Source of the DNA: Myxococcales bacterium
Lineage (GTDB): Bacteria > Myxococcota > Polyangia > Polyangiales > Polyangiaceae
Direction of reading: 5' to 3'
NCBI GenBank assembly: GCA_003151595.1
Contig: PLXW01000022.1
Span: 263,617 to 327,616, forward strand
Length of the DNA: 64,000 nt
Within the stretch, counting starts at the first letter, position 1. Each line of letters starts with the position of its first letter. Shown here piece by piece: positions 37,418 to 46,943 of this stretch. Position numbers and translations under genes: made by a program. Below the pieces are notes generated by a model. That model made no database searches, was not told where the DNA came from, and saw only the letters and a list, made by a program, of their open reading frames with translations.

Positions 37418-39307
37418 ATGTGCGGAATCGTTGGTTACGTCGGAGCTGCGCAGTGCGCGCCGTTGCTCGTCGAGGGGCTGCGGCGCCTCGAGTACCGCGG
37501 GTACGACTCGGCCGGGCTCGCCGTGCACAACGGGCGGAGCGTCGAGATCATCCGCACCGTGGGCAAGCTCTCGAACCTCGACGCCGCGCTGAAGAAGCAG
37601 ACGCTGGTGGGGACGACGGGCATCGGCCACACGCGCTGGGCCACGCACGGCCGGCCGAGCGAGGCGAACGCGCACCCGCACGTCGCCGGGAACATCGCGC
37701 TCGTCCACAACGGCATCATCGAGAACCATGGTGAGCTGCGGCGCGAGCTGGAGTCGCGCGGCGTCAGGTTCTCGAGCGACACGGACACCGAGATCGTCGC
37801 GCACCTCGTGAACGAGGCCATGAAGGCGGGCGCCAAGCGCCTGGCCGAAGCGGTGCGGGTCGCGCTCGGGCGCGTGCGCGGCGCCTACGCGATCGCGGTG
37901 GTGTGCGGAGACGCGCCCGACGAGATCGTGGTCGCGCGCGATCAGTCGCCGCTGGTGCTCGGCGTAGGCGAAGGGGAGATGCTCGCGGCCAGCGACATCC
38001 CCGCGCTCCTGGCGCACACGCGCGACGTCGTCTTCCTCCACGACGGCGACGTTGCCACGCTCACCAAGCACGGCGCCGAGATCACGACCCTCGACGGCAC
38101 GTCGGTGCAGCGCCCGCGAAAGCACATCGACTGGTCGGCCACCCAGGCGGAGAAGGGTGGCTACAAGCACTTCATGCTGAAGGAGATCCACGAGCAGCCG
38201 CGCGCCATCGAGGACACGCTGCGCGGTCGGATCGATCTCGGCGAGGGCGACGTCATCGGCGAGGAGATCGGGCTCACGCCGGAGATCGCGAAGTCGATCA
38301 CGCGCGTGTACTTCGTGGCCTGCGGCACGAGCTCGCACGCGGCGATGGCCGGGCGTTACTGGGTCGAGCAGCTCGCGAAGATTCCGGCGCAGGTCGAGAT
38401 CGGGAGCGAGGTTCGGTACCGCGAGCCCGTGTTCACGAAGCACGATCTGATCGTCGCCGTCAGCCAGAGCGGCGAGACGGCCGACACGCTCGCTGCCGTG
38501 AAGGCGGCCAAGGCGAGCGGCGCGCGCGTCCTCGCGATCGCCAACGTCCTCGACAGCGCCATCGCGCGCATCGCCGACGGCGCGCTCTACACGCACGCCG
38601 GTCCGGAGATCGGCGTCGCGTCGACCAAGTGCTTCACCGCGCAGCTTGCGGCGATGCTCCTGCTCTCCGTGTATCTCGGTCGCCGTCGCGACACGCTCTC
38701 GAAGGCGAACGCCAAGCGCGTCCTAGAGGCGCTCGTGCAGACGCCGCAGCAAATGCGCACGGTCCTGGAGACGGCCGAGCAGGCCAAGGCGATCGCCAAG
38801 CGTCACTTGAAGGCGCGCGACATGCTCTTCCTCGGGCGCGGCACCAGCTACCCGATCGCGCTCGAAGGGGCGCTCAAGCTGAAAGAGATCTCGTACATCC
38901 ACGCCGAGGGCTACGCGGCCGGCGAGATGAAGCACGGGCCCATCGCGCTGATCGACGAAGAGATGCCGGTCGTCGTCATCTGCCCGAAAGACGTGCACTA
39001 CGAGAAGACGATCTCGAACCTCCAGGAGGTCAAAGCGCGCGAAGGGCAGATCATCGCAGTGTGCACCGCGGGCGATACGCACGTGACCGCGATGGTCGAC
39101 GAGCGCGTCTCGATGGGGCGGATCGCGGTCCGGGGCCCGGGGAGCGTCCCCGAGCGCGACGTGATGGAAGTGCCCGCGGCCGAGGGGGAGGTCTTGCCGC
39201 TCCTGACGGTGATCCCCCTGCAGCTCCTCGCCTATTACATGGCCGATCTGAAAGGGACTGACGTGGATCAGCCACGCAATCTCGCCAAGACCGTCACGGT
39301 CGAATAG
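37418..39307 (+). CDS. glmS: Glutamine--fructose-6-phosphate aminotransferase (isomerizing)
   Basis: Makes glucosamine-6-phosphate for peptidoglycan and LPS. 629 residues. N-terminal glutaminase with Cys2 nucleophile (MCGIVGYVG), HTRWATHGRPSE and HNGIIENHGELR; two SIS isomerase domains with CGTSSHAA, SQSGETADT, GRGTSYPIALEGALKLKE and GEMKHGPIALI; the C-terminus DQPRNLAKTVTVE is the family tail that closes the sugar site. Complete. Monocistronic, divergent from the REC-EAL gene. Confidence 0.97.
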   Translation: MCGIVGYVGAAQCAPLLVEGLRRLEYRGYDSAGLAVHNGRSVEIIRTVGKLSNLDAALKKQTLVGTTGIGHTRWATHGRPSEANAHPHVAGNIALVHNGIIENHGELRRELESRGVRFSSDTDTEIVAHLVNEAMKAGAKRLAEAVRVALGRVRGAYAIAVVCGDAPDEIVVARDQSPLVLGVGEGEMLAASDIPALLAHTRDVVFLHDGDVATLTKHGAEITTLDGTSVQRPRKHIDWSATQAEKGGYKHFMLKEIHEQPRAIEDTLRGRIDLGEGDVIGEEIGLTPEIAKSITRVYFVACGTSSHAAMAGRYWVEQLAKIPAQVEIGSEVRYREPVFTKHDLIVAVSQSGETADTLAAVKAAKASGARVLAIANVLDSAIARIADGALYTHAGPEIGVASTKCFTAQLAAMLLLSVYLGRRRDTLSKANAKRVLEALVQTPQQMRTVLETAEQAKAIAKRHLKARDMLFLGRGTSYPIALEGALKLKEISYIHAEGYAAGEMKHGPIALIDEEMPVVVICPKDVHYEKTISNLQEVKAREGQIIAVCTAGDTHVTAMVDERVSMGRIAVRGPGSVPERDVMEVPAAEGEVLPLLTVIPLQLLAYYMADLKGTDVDQPRNLAKTVTVE

Positions 39308-39317
39308 CCGTTTCGCC

Positions 39318-39347
39318 TTGCGCATCGCGTCGCGCGGGGTCTAACTC
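39318..39347 (+). promoter_or_regulatory. Candidate promoter ending 7 bases before a start codon
   Basis: TTGCGC (39318-39323), an 18-bp spacer, TAACTC (39342-39347), ATG at 39355. Predicts a leaderless transcript. Confidence 0.4.
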
Positions 39348-39354
39348 CGGGCCA

Positions 39355-40698
39355 ATGCGGGGTAGCGGCGTCATTCTTGGCGACTGGACCCACCGGCGCG
39401 GCGACGTCGGGGGGGGCCGCGCCGTGTCTGCGGACATCGCGCGGGCCCGGCCGAAGGTGGCGTGGACGTTTCATCCGCCGCACCGCGGGCACGTCGATCA
39501 GGTGCGAATCGCGGGAGAGCGGGTCTACGTGGCCACGATGGCGCCGGGCGATCCACAGGCTCCGGCGTGGGAGCACGCGACGCTCTACGCGCTCGAAGCG
39601 GCGACCGGACGGGTCGTGGCCACGCGCGCGCTGCCCGATCCGGTGCCGGTGGCGGCGATGATCGTCGAAGGGGCGATCGTTCACGTCCTGGCGACGCGGC
39701 CGGGTGAGCCGATCTTCTGGTACGCGCTCGATGTGTACGATCTCCGCCCGCACCATCGGCGCGCGCTCACGCTGAACGCGGGCGCGCGCGCGCGTGGCGC
39801 AGACGTCCTCGAAGCGTGGGCCTCGGCCGACGGCGGCATCTGGATGGAGCTCGACGGCGTCGCGGGGGGGCGGCGGACGTTCGCCTTCGCGAAGGGCGAT
39901 CACCTGACGATCGCCCCGCGCGCCAAAGAGGCGAGCGACGCCGATCCCGATTCGCACCTGACGCCGCGCGACGCCTGCTGCGTGGGTCACACGCTCTACG
40001 CGCCGAGCGCGGGGGATCGCGACGAAGCGGGGAACGGAACGCCGTCGTCGATCTGGCAGCTCGATCCGGGGGGCGAGCCGGCGAACGCGCCGTGGGCCTC
40101 GACGGCGGTGACGGGGCCGCGATCGCACGCGCACGCGATCGCCAGCGGTGGGTCCATCAACGCCATCGCCGTGGCCGACGATCCGACGGAGGCCGGCGCG
40201 GCATCGACCACCTGGCGCGGCTCGCAGAAGCCGCGGCGCGCGCTCGTGCAAGCGATGACCGTCGACCGCGCGACGGGCGTGGTGCGCGTGGAGTCGAGCG
40301 TCGAGCGGCTGCCGACGAGCGCGGCGTGCGACGGGGCGCGGCTCGCGCGTCGGCCGAACGGCGAGCTCATTTTTCAGTGCACCGACGCCGACGGACGCCC
40401 TGCATCGGATCTCTGGCGCATCGGCGCATCGGGGGAGATCACGACGTTCCCGCTCCCGCGCGAGACGCTCCTGCTCGACGCGGCGCTGGGCGACTCGGTG
40501 CTCGCGCACGCCGACACGCGCGGCGGTCGCGTGCTCGTGAGCGCGCTCGACATCGACAAGGAGCGCCTGCTCGGACGCCGCGCACAAACGCTGTGGTCGA
40601 TCGAGACCCCGGACCTCGGCGGGTCGACCACGGTCTATGCCGGCGCGGGTCACGTGCTGGCGCGCGGCGTGAACGCGCTCGCCGCGATTCGGGTCTGA
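39355..40698 (+). CDS. PQQ-like beta-propeller protein, unknown
   Basis: 447 residues, no clear signal peptide although residues 20-45 (ADIARARPKVAWTFHPPHRGHVDQVRI) look like the first strand of a propeller. Repeats of the type VYVATMAPGDPQ...ATLYALEAATGRVVATRALP and ALVQAMTVDRATGVVRVES fit PQQ-like blades. Reads as a surface or cytosolic binding scaffold without an enzymatic motif. Start is supported by the promoter-like pair 7 bases upstream. Confidence 0.7.
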   Translation: MRGSGVILGDWTHRRGDVGGGRAVSADIARARPKVAWTFHPPHRGHVDQVRIAGERVYVATMAPGDPQAPAWEHATLYALEAATGRVVATRALPDPVPVAAMIVEGAIVHVLATRPGEPIFWYALDVYDLRPHHRRALTLNAGARARGADVLEAWASADGGIWMELDGVAGGRRTFAFAKGDHLTIAPRAKEASDADPDSHLTPRDACCVGHTLYAPSAGDRDEAGNGTPSSIWQLDPGGEPANAPWASTAVTGPRSHAHAIASGGSINAIAVADDPTEAGAASTTWRGSQKPRRALVQAMTVDRATGVVRVESSVERLPTSAACDGARLARRPNGELIFQCTDADGRPASDLWRIGASGEITTFPLPRETLLLDAALGDSVLAHADTRGGRVLVSALDIDKERLLGRRAQTLWSIETPDLGGSTTVYAGAGHVLARGVNALAAIRV

Positions 40699-40734
40699 AC
40701 GTAGCTCTCCGGCCTTGCACCTCACGCGCGCGCG

Positions 40735-41064
40735 GTGCACACGCCGCTCGTGCAGCGCCTGCGCGAGCCGCGTGTCGTGCGTCGTTTCCAGGGCGAATCG
40801 GCGCCGGCCCAGCGCGTGCACTCCAGGCCGCGCATCATGGGCTCCAACGTTTTCCTCGCCGCGAAGTCGGTCACCTTCGCGGAGCCGCTGGTCGACGAGT
40901 GTCCCCCCACGATGCGGATCGTCCCCATCCCGTCGGACGACGCCGACGATCTCGAGCGCGCGCTCGTCGAGGAGCTCCGCGCGCGGCACGTCGCGTCGAT
41001 GAACACACGCCGCGAGCTCGCCGAGCGCGTACGACGTCGCGCGCGTGAGACGCCGGACGAGTAG
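40735..41064 (+). CDS. Small hypothetical protein
   Basis: 109 residues from GTG at 40735, or 75 from ATG at 40837. Arg/Glu-rich with PTMRIVPIPSDDADDLERALVEELRARHV in the middle and a charged helical C-terminus. No domain recognised and no clear ribosome binding site. It fills the space between the propeller gene and the convergent lipoprotein; kept because codon use matches its neighbours. Confidence 0.45.
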   Translation: MHTPLVQRLREPRVVRRFQGESAPAQRVHSRPRIMGSNVFLAAKSVTFAEPLVDECPPTMRIVPIPSDDADDLERALVEELRARHVASMNTRRELAERVRRRARETPDE

Positions 41065-41073
41065 CGCGAACGA

Positions 41074-42078
41074 CTACTTGTCGAGGCACTTCGCGAGCGC
41101 GTCGTACGCCGACGCGTTCGTGCCCGGGAGGATGCGATCGACCGGCTCGACCGGGCCCGCCGCCGTGAGCACGGTGATGAGGTTCGCCGCCGTGCCGTGC
41201 GCCGTGATCGGGCAGACCCAGCTCTTCTCGTTCACCGTCACCGCTCCCGTCTTGGCGCTGACCGTCGAGTAGCTCCCCTGGAGCACCCAGCGGCACTCGT
41301 CGATCTTCGTGCTCTTCGTGTCGACGCTGCACGTGAAGAGGAACGCCGTGAGGTTCGAGTAGTCCCCTTCGCAGAACGTGTCGCCGCAGACGTTGGCGAA
41401 GCTGTTCGAGAGGCCCGAGGCCATGTCGTCCCACGCCCCTTCGTCGATGTTGTCGGCGTCGGCCGGGTTCTCGTACGTGGTGGCGCCGATCGTGGGAGTG
41501 GGGGCCGGCGTCGCGAGCGACGTCGCGGCGGGAGCGGCGGCGAAGATCGGCTTCTGGAGGCAGTCGCCGACGACGTCGTAGAGCGTCTCGGTCATGCCCG
41601 GGAGGTTCGCCCCCTGGAGCGAGCCCGATGCGCCGAGCGCGGTCGCGAGCTGCCTGGCCGTCGCCTTCGGAGCGAACGTGCACAGGTAGTGCGGCGCGCT
41701 CTCGGTGACCGTCCCCTTCGTGCCGTCGACGAACGCCTCGCTCGCCGCGAAGACCCACGTGCACGTCTTCACCTGCCCGCGAAGGCTCGACACGCCGCAG
41801 TTCAACTCGAGCGGCTCGAAGTTCGAGTAGTCGCTGCCGCAGAACGTGTCGCCGCAGATGTTCTCGAACTGGAGCTTCACGTTGGCCACGGCCGCGAACC
41901 ACGCCGACTGATCGGCGCTCGTCGTCCAGAAGTCGCCGATGTCGACGTACTGAGTCGCCGTGTCGGCGCTCAGGTCTTCGCTCTGCGACGTACCGCTCGA
42001 GGCCCCGTCGGGCGAAGCGCTACACGCGACCGCAAAGACAGCCAACGAACCGACCACGACGACCGACGAACGACGCAT
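41074..42078 (-). CDS. Lipoprotein with duplicated CGDTFC domain
   Basis: 334 residues. Lipobox FAVAC, then two homologous halves. Each half has NICGDTFCGSDYSN or NVCGDTFCEGDYSN, a second Cys (NCGVSS; TCSVDT), a Cys-Trp (CTWVF; CRWVL), a later Cys (YLCTF; WVCPI) and a closing LPGxxxxxYDxxxxCL. Six matched Cys per half suggest conserved disulfides. The halves are joined by an Ala/Pro/Thr-rich linker at ~175-195. The motif resembles a small disulfide-bonded binding module, but I do not recognise it. Confidence 0.8.
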   Translation of the reverse strand: MRRSSVVVVGSLAVFAVACSASPDGASSGTSQSEDLSADTATQYVDIGDFWTTSADQSAWFAAVANVKLQFENICGDTFCGSDYSNFEPLELNCGVSSLRGQVKTCTWVFAASEAFVDGTKGTVTESAPHYLCTFAPKATARQLATALGASGSLQGANLPGMTETLYDVVGDCLQKPIFAAAPAATSLATPAPTPTIGATTYENPADADNIDEGAWDDMASGLSNSFANVCGDTFCEGDYSNLTAFLFTCSVDTKSTKIDECRWVLQGSYSTVSAKTGAVTVNEKSWVCPITAHGTAANLITVLTAAGPVEPVDRILPGTNASAYDALAKCLDK

Positions 42079-42185
42079 CAGAAGCCTCCGCGACAGTCCC
42101 GCCCAAGCGGGGACGGGGGACGGCTTCTAGCGCAATTCGTCCCACCGGCAATGGCGGGGCGCGCCAATCCTCACGTCTCGGCGAG

Positions 42186-43802
42186 CTAGAGCATCTTTCG
42201 CAGGCGGTCGAACGCGGCCTGGAGCCCCTTCAACGAGACCTCCTGCAGCCGCGCGCTCTCTTCGATCTTCGCGCTCGACCCGAGCAGCAGCTCGCTCCCG
42301 CGCGTCTGCGCGCGGTGGCTCACGTTGAGCTGATTCACCATGTTCGAGATGTTCTCGATCGACCCGGTGATCTGACGCCCGCCGCGCGCCTGCTCCTGCG
42401 ACGAGCGCTCCACGTGCTGCGTGATGAGGCGCATCTTCTCGGCGCTCTTCATGATGAGCTCCGACCCGCGCGCCTGCTGCGCCGTGGCGGCGGCGATCTG
42501 CTGGACCGTCTCGGCGATGCGCCCGATGGCGTCGGTGACCTGCTTCGAGCCCTTGGCCTGCTCGACCGTGGCGCGCGCGATGGCGCGAACCATGTTCGTG
42601 CTCTTCTGCGACGACTCGAGGATCTTCTTCAGCGCGCGCTCGGCTTCGTTCGAGACCTCGACGCCGCGATCGACGTTGTGCGCGCCGCGCTCGACGGCGG
42701 CGATGGCGTTCTTCGACTCGGCCTGGACCGTCTTGATGAGGTCCGTGATCTCGCGCGTGCTGGCGCCCGCGCGCTCGGCGAGGTCCTTGATCTCGTCGGC
42801 GACGACGGCGAAGCCCTTGCCCTGCTCGCCGGCTTGCGCGGCGATGATGGCGGCGTTGAGCGCGAGCAGGTTCGTCTGCTCGGCGACGTCGTCGATGACG
42901 TTCACGATCTGCCCGATGGCCTCGATGCGGCTACCGAGGTTCGAGATGACGGCCACGGCCTCCTGCGAGCTCTCCTTGATGCGGTAGATCTCGCTGATCG
43001 TCTTGAGGATGGCTTCGGCGCCCTTCTCGGCGTCGAGCGCCACTTCCTCCGACAGACGCGCCGTTTCGTTGGCGTTCGACTGCACCTGGTCGATGGAGAC
43101 GTCCATCTCGTTCATCGACGAGCTGGTCTCTTCGGCCGTGAGCGACAAGGCGTCGACGTTCTTCGCGACCTCCTTGATCGAGTACGCCATCTCTTCGATC
43201 GAGCTGACCGTTTCGCGGACGCTCCCGGCCAGCTCGCCGACGTTCTCGGCGACCTCGTCGTTCGTCGCGGTCATCTCGAGGATCGAGCTGCTCGACTCTT
43301 CGGCGCTCGAGGTGAGCGTCTCGACGTGCTGGGCGATCTCGCGGATCGCCGTCGTCATCTCCTTGATGAGCTTCGTCGTGTCGTCGGTGGCCGACAGCTG
43401 CATCGACACGCCTTCGTTCAGGCGCTTGGCGACTTCTTCCAGCGTGGCTTCGGTGCTGTGGAGGTCGGCCGCCTTGGTGGCGATCTCCATCTCGTGCTTG
43501 CGCGCGCGATCGGCCATCTGCGCCAGCTCGTCGTAGACGCGCGCCAGCTCGGGGCTCGCGTTGGCCGGAGCGCTCGGGCGTTCACCCGCCGCCGCGCGCC
43601 GCGCCGCATCGCTCAGCCCGTCCAGGCCGATCACCGGGCCGGCGCTGCCGTTCATGATGAGCGCGCCCGCCGCCACCAGCGCGACCAGGATGATGGCGGG
43701 GCCGGCGAACGCCTGTAGGCCGGCGTTCACGACCATCATGCCGATCACGCCGAGCGCGATGACGAGCGCGATACTGCCGACTTGCTTCGACGAAAGAGTC
43801 AT
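42186..43802 (-). CDS. Methyl-accepting chemotaxis protein without a periplasmic sensor
   Basis: 538 residues. Two short N-terminal membrane helices (~9-50) with no sensor domain between them, then a long coiled coil with Glu/Gln methylation-type heptads and the signalling hairpin [35 protein letters not shown] (tip [12 protein letters not shown]). The usual NAAIEAARAGE is [11 protein letters not shown] here. It probably senses an intracellular or membrane-borne signal through a CheW/CheA system encoded elsewhere; no such genes are near. ATG at 43802, 12 bases after the methyltransferase stop. Confidence 0.92.
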   Translation of the reverse strand: MTLSSKQVGSIALVIALGVIGMMVVNAGLQAFAGPAIILVALVAAGALIMNGSAGPVIGLDGLSDAARRAAAGERPSAPANASPELARVYDELAQMADRARKHEMEIATKAADLHSTEATLEEVAKRLNEGVSMQLSATDDTTKLIKEMTTAIREIAQHVETLTSSAEESSSSILEMTATNDEVAENVGELAGSVRETVSSIEEMAYSIKEVAKNVDALSLTAEETSSSMNEMDVSIDQVQSNANETARLSEEVALDAEKGAEAILKTISEIYRIKESSQEAVAVISNLGSRIEAIGQIVNVIDDVAEQTNLLALNAAIIAAQAGEQGKGFAVVADEIKDLAERAGASTREITDLIKTVQAESKNAIAAVERGAHNVDRGVEVSNEAERALKKILESSQKSTNMVRAIARATVEQAKGSKQVTDAIGRIAETVQQIAAATAQQARGSELIMKSAEKMRLITQHVERSSQEQARGGRQITGSIENISNMVNQLNVSHRAQTRGSELLLGSSAKIEESARLQEVSLKGLQAAFDRLRKML

Positions 43803-43814
43803 TCCGAAAGGCAA

Positions 43815-44798
43815 TCAGCGTAAGCGCGCGGCACTCGACAACGCAAGGCTTCCTGCCATTCGCGATCGAATCGTCTCGATCGCCATGTCGCTGGCGTCGA
43901 TTCCGACGAATCGTCTTCCCATGCGCGCCGCCACCGCCAGCGTGGTGCCGCTGCCGGCGTACGGATCGAGGACGAGGTCGCCCGGCGAGGTGAGCGCGCG
44001 GAGGATTCGCTCCAGGAGCGCCTCCGGCTTCTGCGACGGGTAGCCCGTTCGTTCGCGCGCGACCGGCGCGATGACGCCGATCTCCCAGACGTCGCCCATC
44101 GGCGCGCCGTTGGTGGCTTCGGTGGTGGACGACGAACGCGCGCGCCGCACTTCCCCCTTGTCGCTCGTGGCGAACACGGCGCGCTGTTTCTTCGTCCCCC
44201 ACGTGGCCAGCGTCGAGGCCGCGAGCGGCTCGTACTGCGGGTTCCATCGCGGGTCGCACGTCACGTCTTTGCGGTAGCGGAGGAGGACGTCATGCACGCG
44301 CTGGAAGTTCGGCGTCTTGCTCGGCCAGCGGCGGTAGCGCCACACGATCTCGCTGGCGAAGGCCTCTTCACCGAAGATCTCGTCGCACAGGACCTTCACG
44401 TAGTGGCTCGTCTTCGGGTCGACGTGCAGGACCATCGAGCCGTGCGGCGCCAGGAGCGTGCGAATCTGCGCGATGCGCGGCGCGAGCGCTTCCAGGTACG
44501 CCGCGCGATCGGTCCAGCGATCGTCGAACGCCGCGGTCTTCACCCGCGTCCCGCGCTCCACGTGCGTGAACGCGCGCTGCGTGAAGAAGGGCGGATCTAG
44601 GTACGCCAGCGTCACTTGCTCGGCGTGCGTCTTGGCGAGCGCGCGGAGCGCCACGAGGTTGTCGCCCTGGATCAGCTCGCCCATTCCGTCCGCCAGCGGC
44701 GTCGTCCGGAGCGAGCTCGCCTTGGCGAGCGGGATGGGAACGGCGGTGAGGCGTTCCTTGCCCGACCAATGGAGCGTCACTGTGCGTGCGTTACCCAC
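43815..44798 (-). CDS. Orphan DNA methyltransferase (beta-class amino-methyltransferase)
   Basis: 327 residues from GTG at 44798. Catalytic motif IV LDPPFFTQ (DPPF 68-71) precedes the AdoMet-binding motif I DPYAGSGTT (278-286), the order of beta-class N6-adenine/N4-cytosine enzymes. SQKPEALLERIL and GDLVLDP match the usual motif X-I region. DPPF points to adenine as target. The middle carries a variable target-recognition region (~130-230). No restriction gene or specificity subunit is adjacent; the enzyme sits immediately upstream of the chemoreceptor gene. Confidence 0.88.
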   Translation of the reverse strand: MGNARTVTLHWSGKERLTAVPIPLAKASSLRTTPLADGMGELIQGDNLVALRALAKTHAEQVTLAYLDPPFFTQRAFTHVERGTRVKTAAFDDRWTDRAAYLEALAPRIAQIRTLLAPHGSMVLHVDPKTSHYVKVLCDEIFGEEAFASEIVWRYRRWPSKTPNFQRVHDVLLRYRKDVTCDPRWNPQYEPLAASTLATWGTKKQRAVFATSDKGEVRRARSSSTTEATNGAPMGDVWEIGVIAPVARERTGYPSQKPEALLERILRALTSPGDLVLDPYAGSGTTLAVAARMGRRFVGIDASDMAIETIRSRMAGSLALSSAARLR

Positions 44799-44858
44799 AC
44801 ACGAAGGGTATCGAGGTCGATCGTTCGTCGGCCAAGAAGCCCGATCGGATTGCTGCGC

Positions 44859-45581
44859 TTACGGAAGCGCGAGCTTCAACGGCGGTCGCGCGACGGCGTG
44901 CTCCACGCGATCGAGGTACTCGTCGCGCGTGATCTCGATGCACCCGAGCGACTCGAGGTGCGGGTTCATGACCTGCACGTCGAACAGCTCGAAGCCGCAG
45001 GCGCGCAGCGCGTCGACGAGCGCGGCGAACGCGATCTTCGACGCGTCGGTGCGCCGATGAAACATCGACTCCCCCGCGAAGAGGCCGCCGATGGCGACGC
45101 CGTAGATGCCGCCGACGAGCTCCCGCTCTCCGTTCGTCTCGTCATCGGTTTCACCGGTCTTCGTCTCCCAGATCTCGACGCTGTGGGTCCACCCGAGACC
45201 GTGCAGTCGCGCGAACCCCTCGACGTACGGCGGCACGATCCACCGCGCGTCGGGCCGCTCGTCGGCGCACGCCTTCACTACTTCGCGAAAGGCGGCGTCG
45301 ATCGTTCGCACGAACGGCGTGATCCGGATCGCGCGTCGCAAGCTGCGCGACCAGTGCGGAGGCGCGTCGATCGGGAAGATGGCGCGCGGGTCCATCGAGC
45401 ACCACGGGACGTTCTTTCGCGAGTCGGGCCAGGGGAAGATCCCGTGGCGATACGCTTCGAGCAGCGTGCCCGCGCGAAAGTCGGCGCCCATCGCCATCAC
45501 CTGCTCGTCGCCCGCCTCGCGCGGATCGGGAAAGCGCACCTCCGTCGGCGGTGGCTCGATGGGAGGGAACGGCGCGGACAT
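44859..45581 (-). CDS. aat: Leucyl/phenylalanyl-tRNA--protein transferase
   Basis: Transfers Leu or Phe from tRNA onto proteins with N-terminal Lys or Arg, marking them for ClpS/ClpAP decay (N-degron pathway). 240 residues, family size. Signatures: LLEAYRHGIFPW, WCSMDPRAIFP, HGLGWTHSVEIWE, GIYGVAIGGLFAGESMFHR and KIAFAALVDAL. Monocistronic-looking, with an intergenic palindromic repeat just upstream. Confidence 0.95.
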   Translation of the reverse strand: MSAPFPPIEPPPTEVRFPDPREAGDEQVMAMGADFRAGTLLEAYRHGIFPWPDSRKNVPWCSMDPRAIFPIDAPPHWSRSLRRAIRITPFVRTIDAAFREVVKACADERPDARWIVPPYVEGFARLHGLGWTHSVEIWETKTGETDDETNGERELVGGIYGVAIGGLFAGESMFHRRTDASKIAFAALVDALRACGFELFDVQVMNPHLESLGCIEITRDEYLDRVEHAVARPPLKLALP

Positions 45582-45608
45582 GCGAAGCGTCGACGAGTCT
45601 ACCGCGTG

Positions 45609-45711
45609 CCCTCACCCCCGGCCCCTCTCCCGCAAGGGGAGAGGGGAGGAGAGATCACGCGTTGGCTCCTCCCCCTCTCCCCTTGCGGGAGAGGGGGCTG
45701 GGGGGTGAGGG
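45609..45711. repeat. 103-bp intergenic inverted repeat, REP/MITE-like
   Basis: Ends are inverted copies: CCCTCACCCCCGGCCCCTCT at 45609 and the complementary AGAGGGGGCTGGGGGGTGAGGG ending at 45711. Each arm also contains its own palindrome CCCCTCTCCCGCAAGGGGAG-type, so the whole folds into a long multi-hairpin. It lies between aat and the next lipoprotein gene, both on the minus strand. The CCCTCACCCC...GGGGTGAGGG type is widespread as scattered palindromic repeats in high-GC bacteria. Confidence 0.85.
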
Positions 45712-45729
45712 TGCGCGGGGAGCGAAACC

Positions 45730-46776
45730 TCAGCGCGGCTTCGCGTCCGCGATCTCGGCCGTCGCGTTCCCCATCACCGAGATCTTCGTCCCGGACTGGA
45801 GGCTCGTGTTCCCGTAGGCGTTGTTCGCGAAGTACGTGTTCGTGAACGTGACCGGTCCGTTGATGTCGCCGCTCTCTTCGGCGATCCCCCACGACAGCTC
45901 GTTCTCGATGTTCATCGAGTCGACCGTGCGCGTGCCGGTGTCGAGCGAGCCGTACATCATGAAGCCGAACGAGTTCCCGTTCGACGTCACGTGGCTCACG
46001 GTGATGTTCGTCGCGCGCTCGATGTGGAACGAGCAGTGGACCCCTTTGATCTCCGTGTACTGCACCGAGATCGTCCCCGCGCCCTGGTACGAGACGATCA
46101 TGTCGCCGGTCTGGCCGCTGATGCCGTGCAGCTCCGAGTCGGAGACGTTCACGATCGCCGAGTCGCTCTCGGCGGTCAGCCCATCGTTCCCATTGGCGTC
46201 GTAGTCGAGGTACGAGGCGTCGAGCTCGCCCTGCACGTGCGACGTGCCGAGCGAACCCTTCACCATCGCGTGCGACGTCGTCAGCTTGCCGCCGGTGGCG
46301 ACGACGAACGGCGCCTTCGACGCGGTGATGGCGCCGGTCGCGTAGCTGGCGGAGGCCGCGCCCGTCTCGACGTTGATCGCGCCGTCGGCGTTCGTGATGT
46401 CGACGCCCGACAGAGCGAGCGTTCCCCCTTTCGCCACCAGGAGGCCGGCCCATCGCGTCGTCGCGCTCGACGACGTGAGCGTCGCTTGCCCCCCGCCCGC
46501 CGACTTGAGCGTCCCGTCGATGGTGATCGAGATCCCGTCGATGGCCTGGATCGTCGCGCCCGCGGCGATGGTGACGGTCACGCCGGCGGCGATGACGGTG
46601 GGCGTGTCGAGGACCTTGCCGTTCTCCCACGTCTCATCACTCGAGATGACCGGCGCGTCGCCCGACGTACCCGGCTGCTTGCCGCCGATGGCCGTGGGCT
46701 CGCCGGTGCTCGACGAGCAGGCGAGCACGGAGGAAGCGGCGAAGACGACGAACCCGAGCGTAAGCGTGCGGTGCAT
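45730..46776 (-). CDS. Right-handed beta-helix lipoprotein
   Basis: 348 residues. Signal peptide with lipobox VLAC, then many short parallel-beta turns rich in Gly, Asn, Thr and Ser: TVTIAAGATIQAIDGISITIDGT, LALSGVDITNADGAINV, ASYLDYDANGNDGLTAESDSA and ITVSHVTSNGNSFGF, the layout of pectate-lyase-like parallel beta-helices. No catalytic site is obvious, so it may be a polysaccharide-binding or surface-structural protein. Confidence 0.8.
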   Translation of the reverse strand: MHRTLTLGFVVFAASSVLACSSSTGEPTAIGGKQPGTSGDAPVISSDETWENGKVLDTPTVIAAGVTVTIAAGATIQAIDGISITIDGTLKSAGGGQATLTSSSATTRWAGLLVAKGGTLALSGVDITNADGAINVETGAASASYATGAITASKAPFVVATGGKLTTSHAMVKGSLGTSHVQGELDASYLDYDANGNDGLTAESDSAIVNVSDSELHGISGQTGDMIVSYQGAGTISVQYTEIKGVHCSFHIERATNITVSHVTSNGNSFGFMMYGSLDTGTRTVDSMNIENELSWGIAEESGDINGPVTFTNTYFANNAYGNTSLQSGTKISVMGNATAEIADAKPR

Positions 46777-46943
46777 GGTGAGGCTGATAGCAAGGGCCGG
46801 TCCCACTCCGCGCCGCGCGAATACGTCGGGATTGGTGAGCGCTGAGCGCGTTCGAGAGGGTCGATCGATCCAGGGGGGCGAGCCCACGTCCCCCATTTAG
46901 GGACATTCCGCTCGAGCCCCGCGCGTGCGAGAACGGGAGAGTC

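Noticed and set aside
43815..44798. Restriction-modification system
   Set aside because: Only a methyltransferase is present; neighbours are a chemoreceptor and aat.
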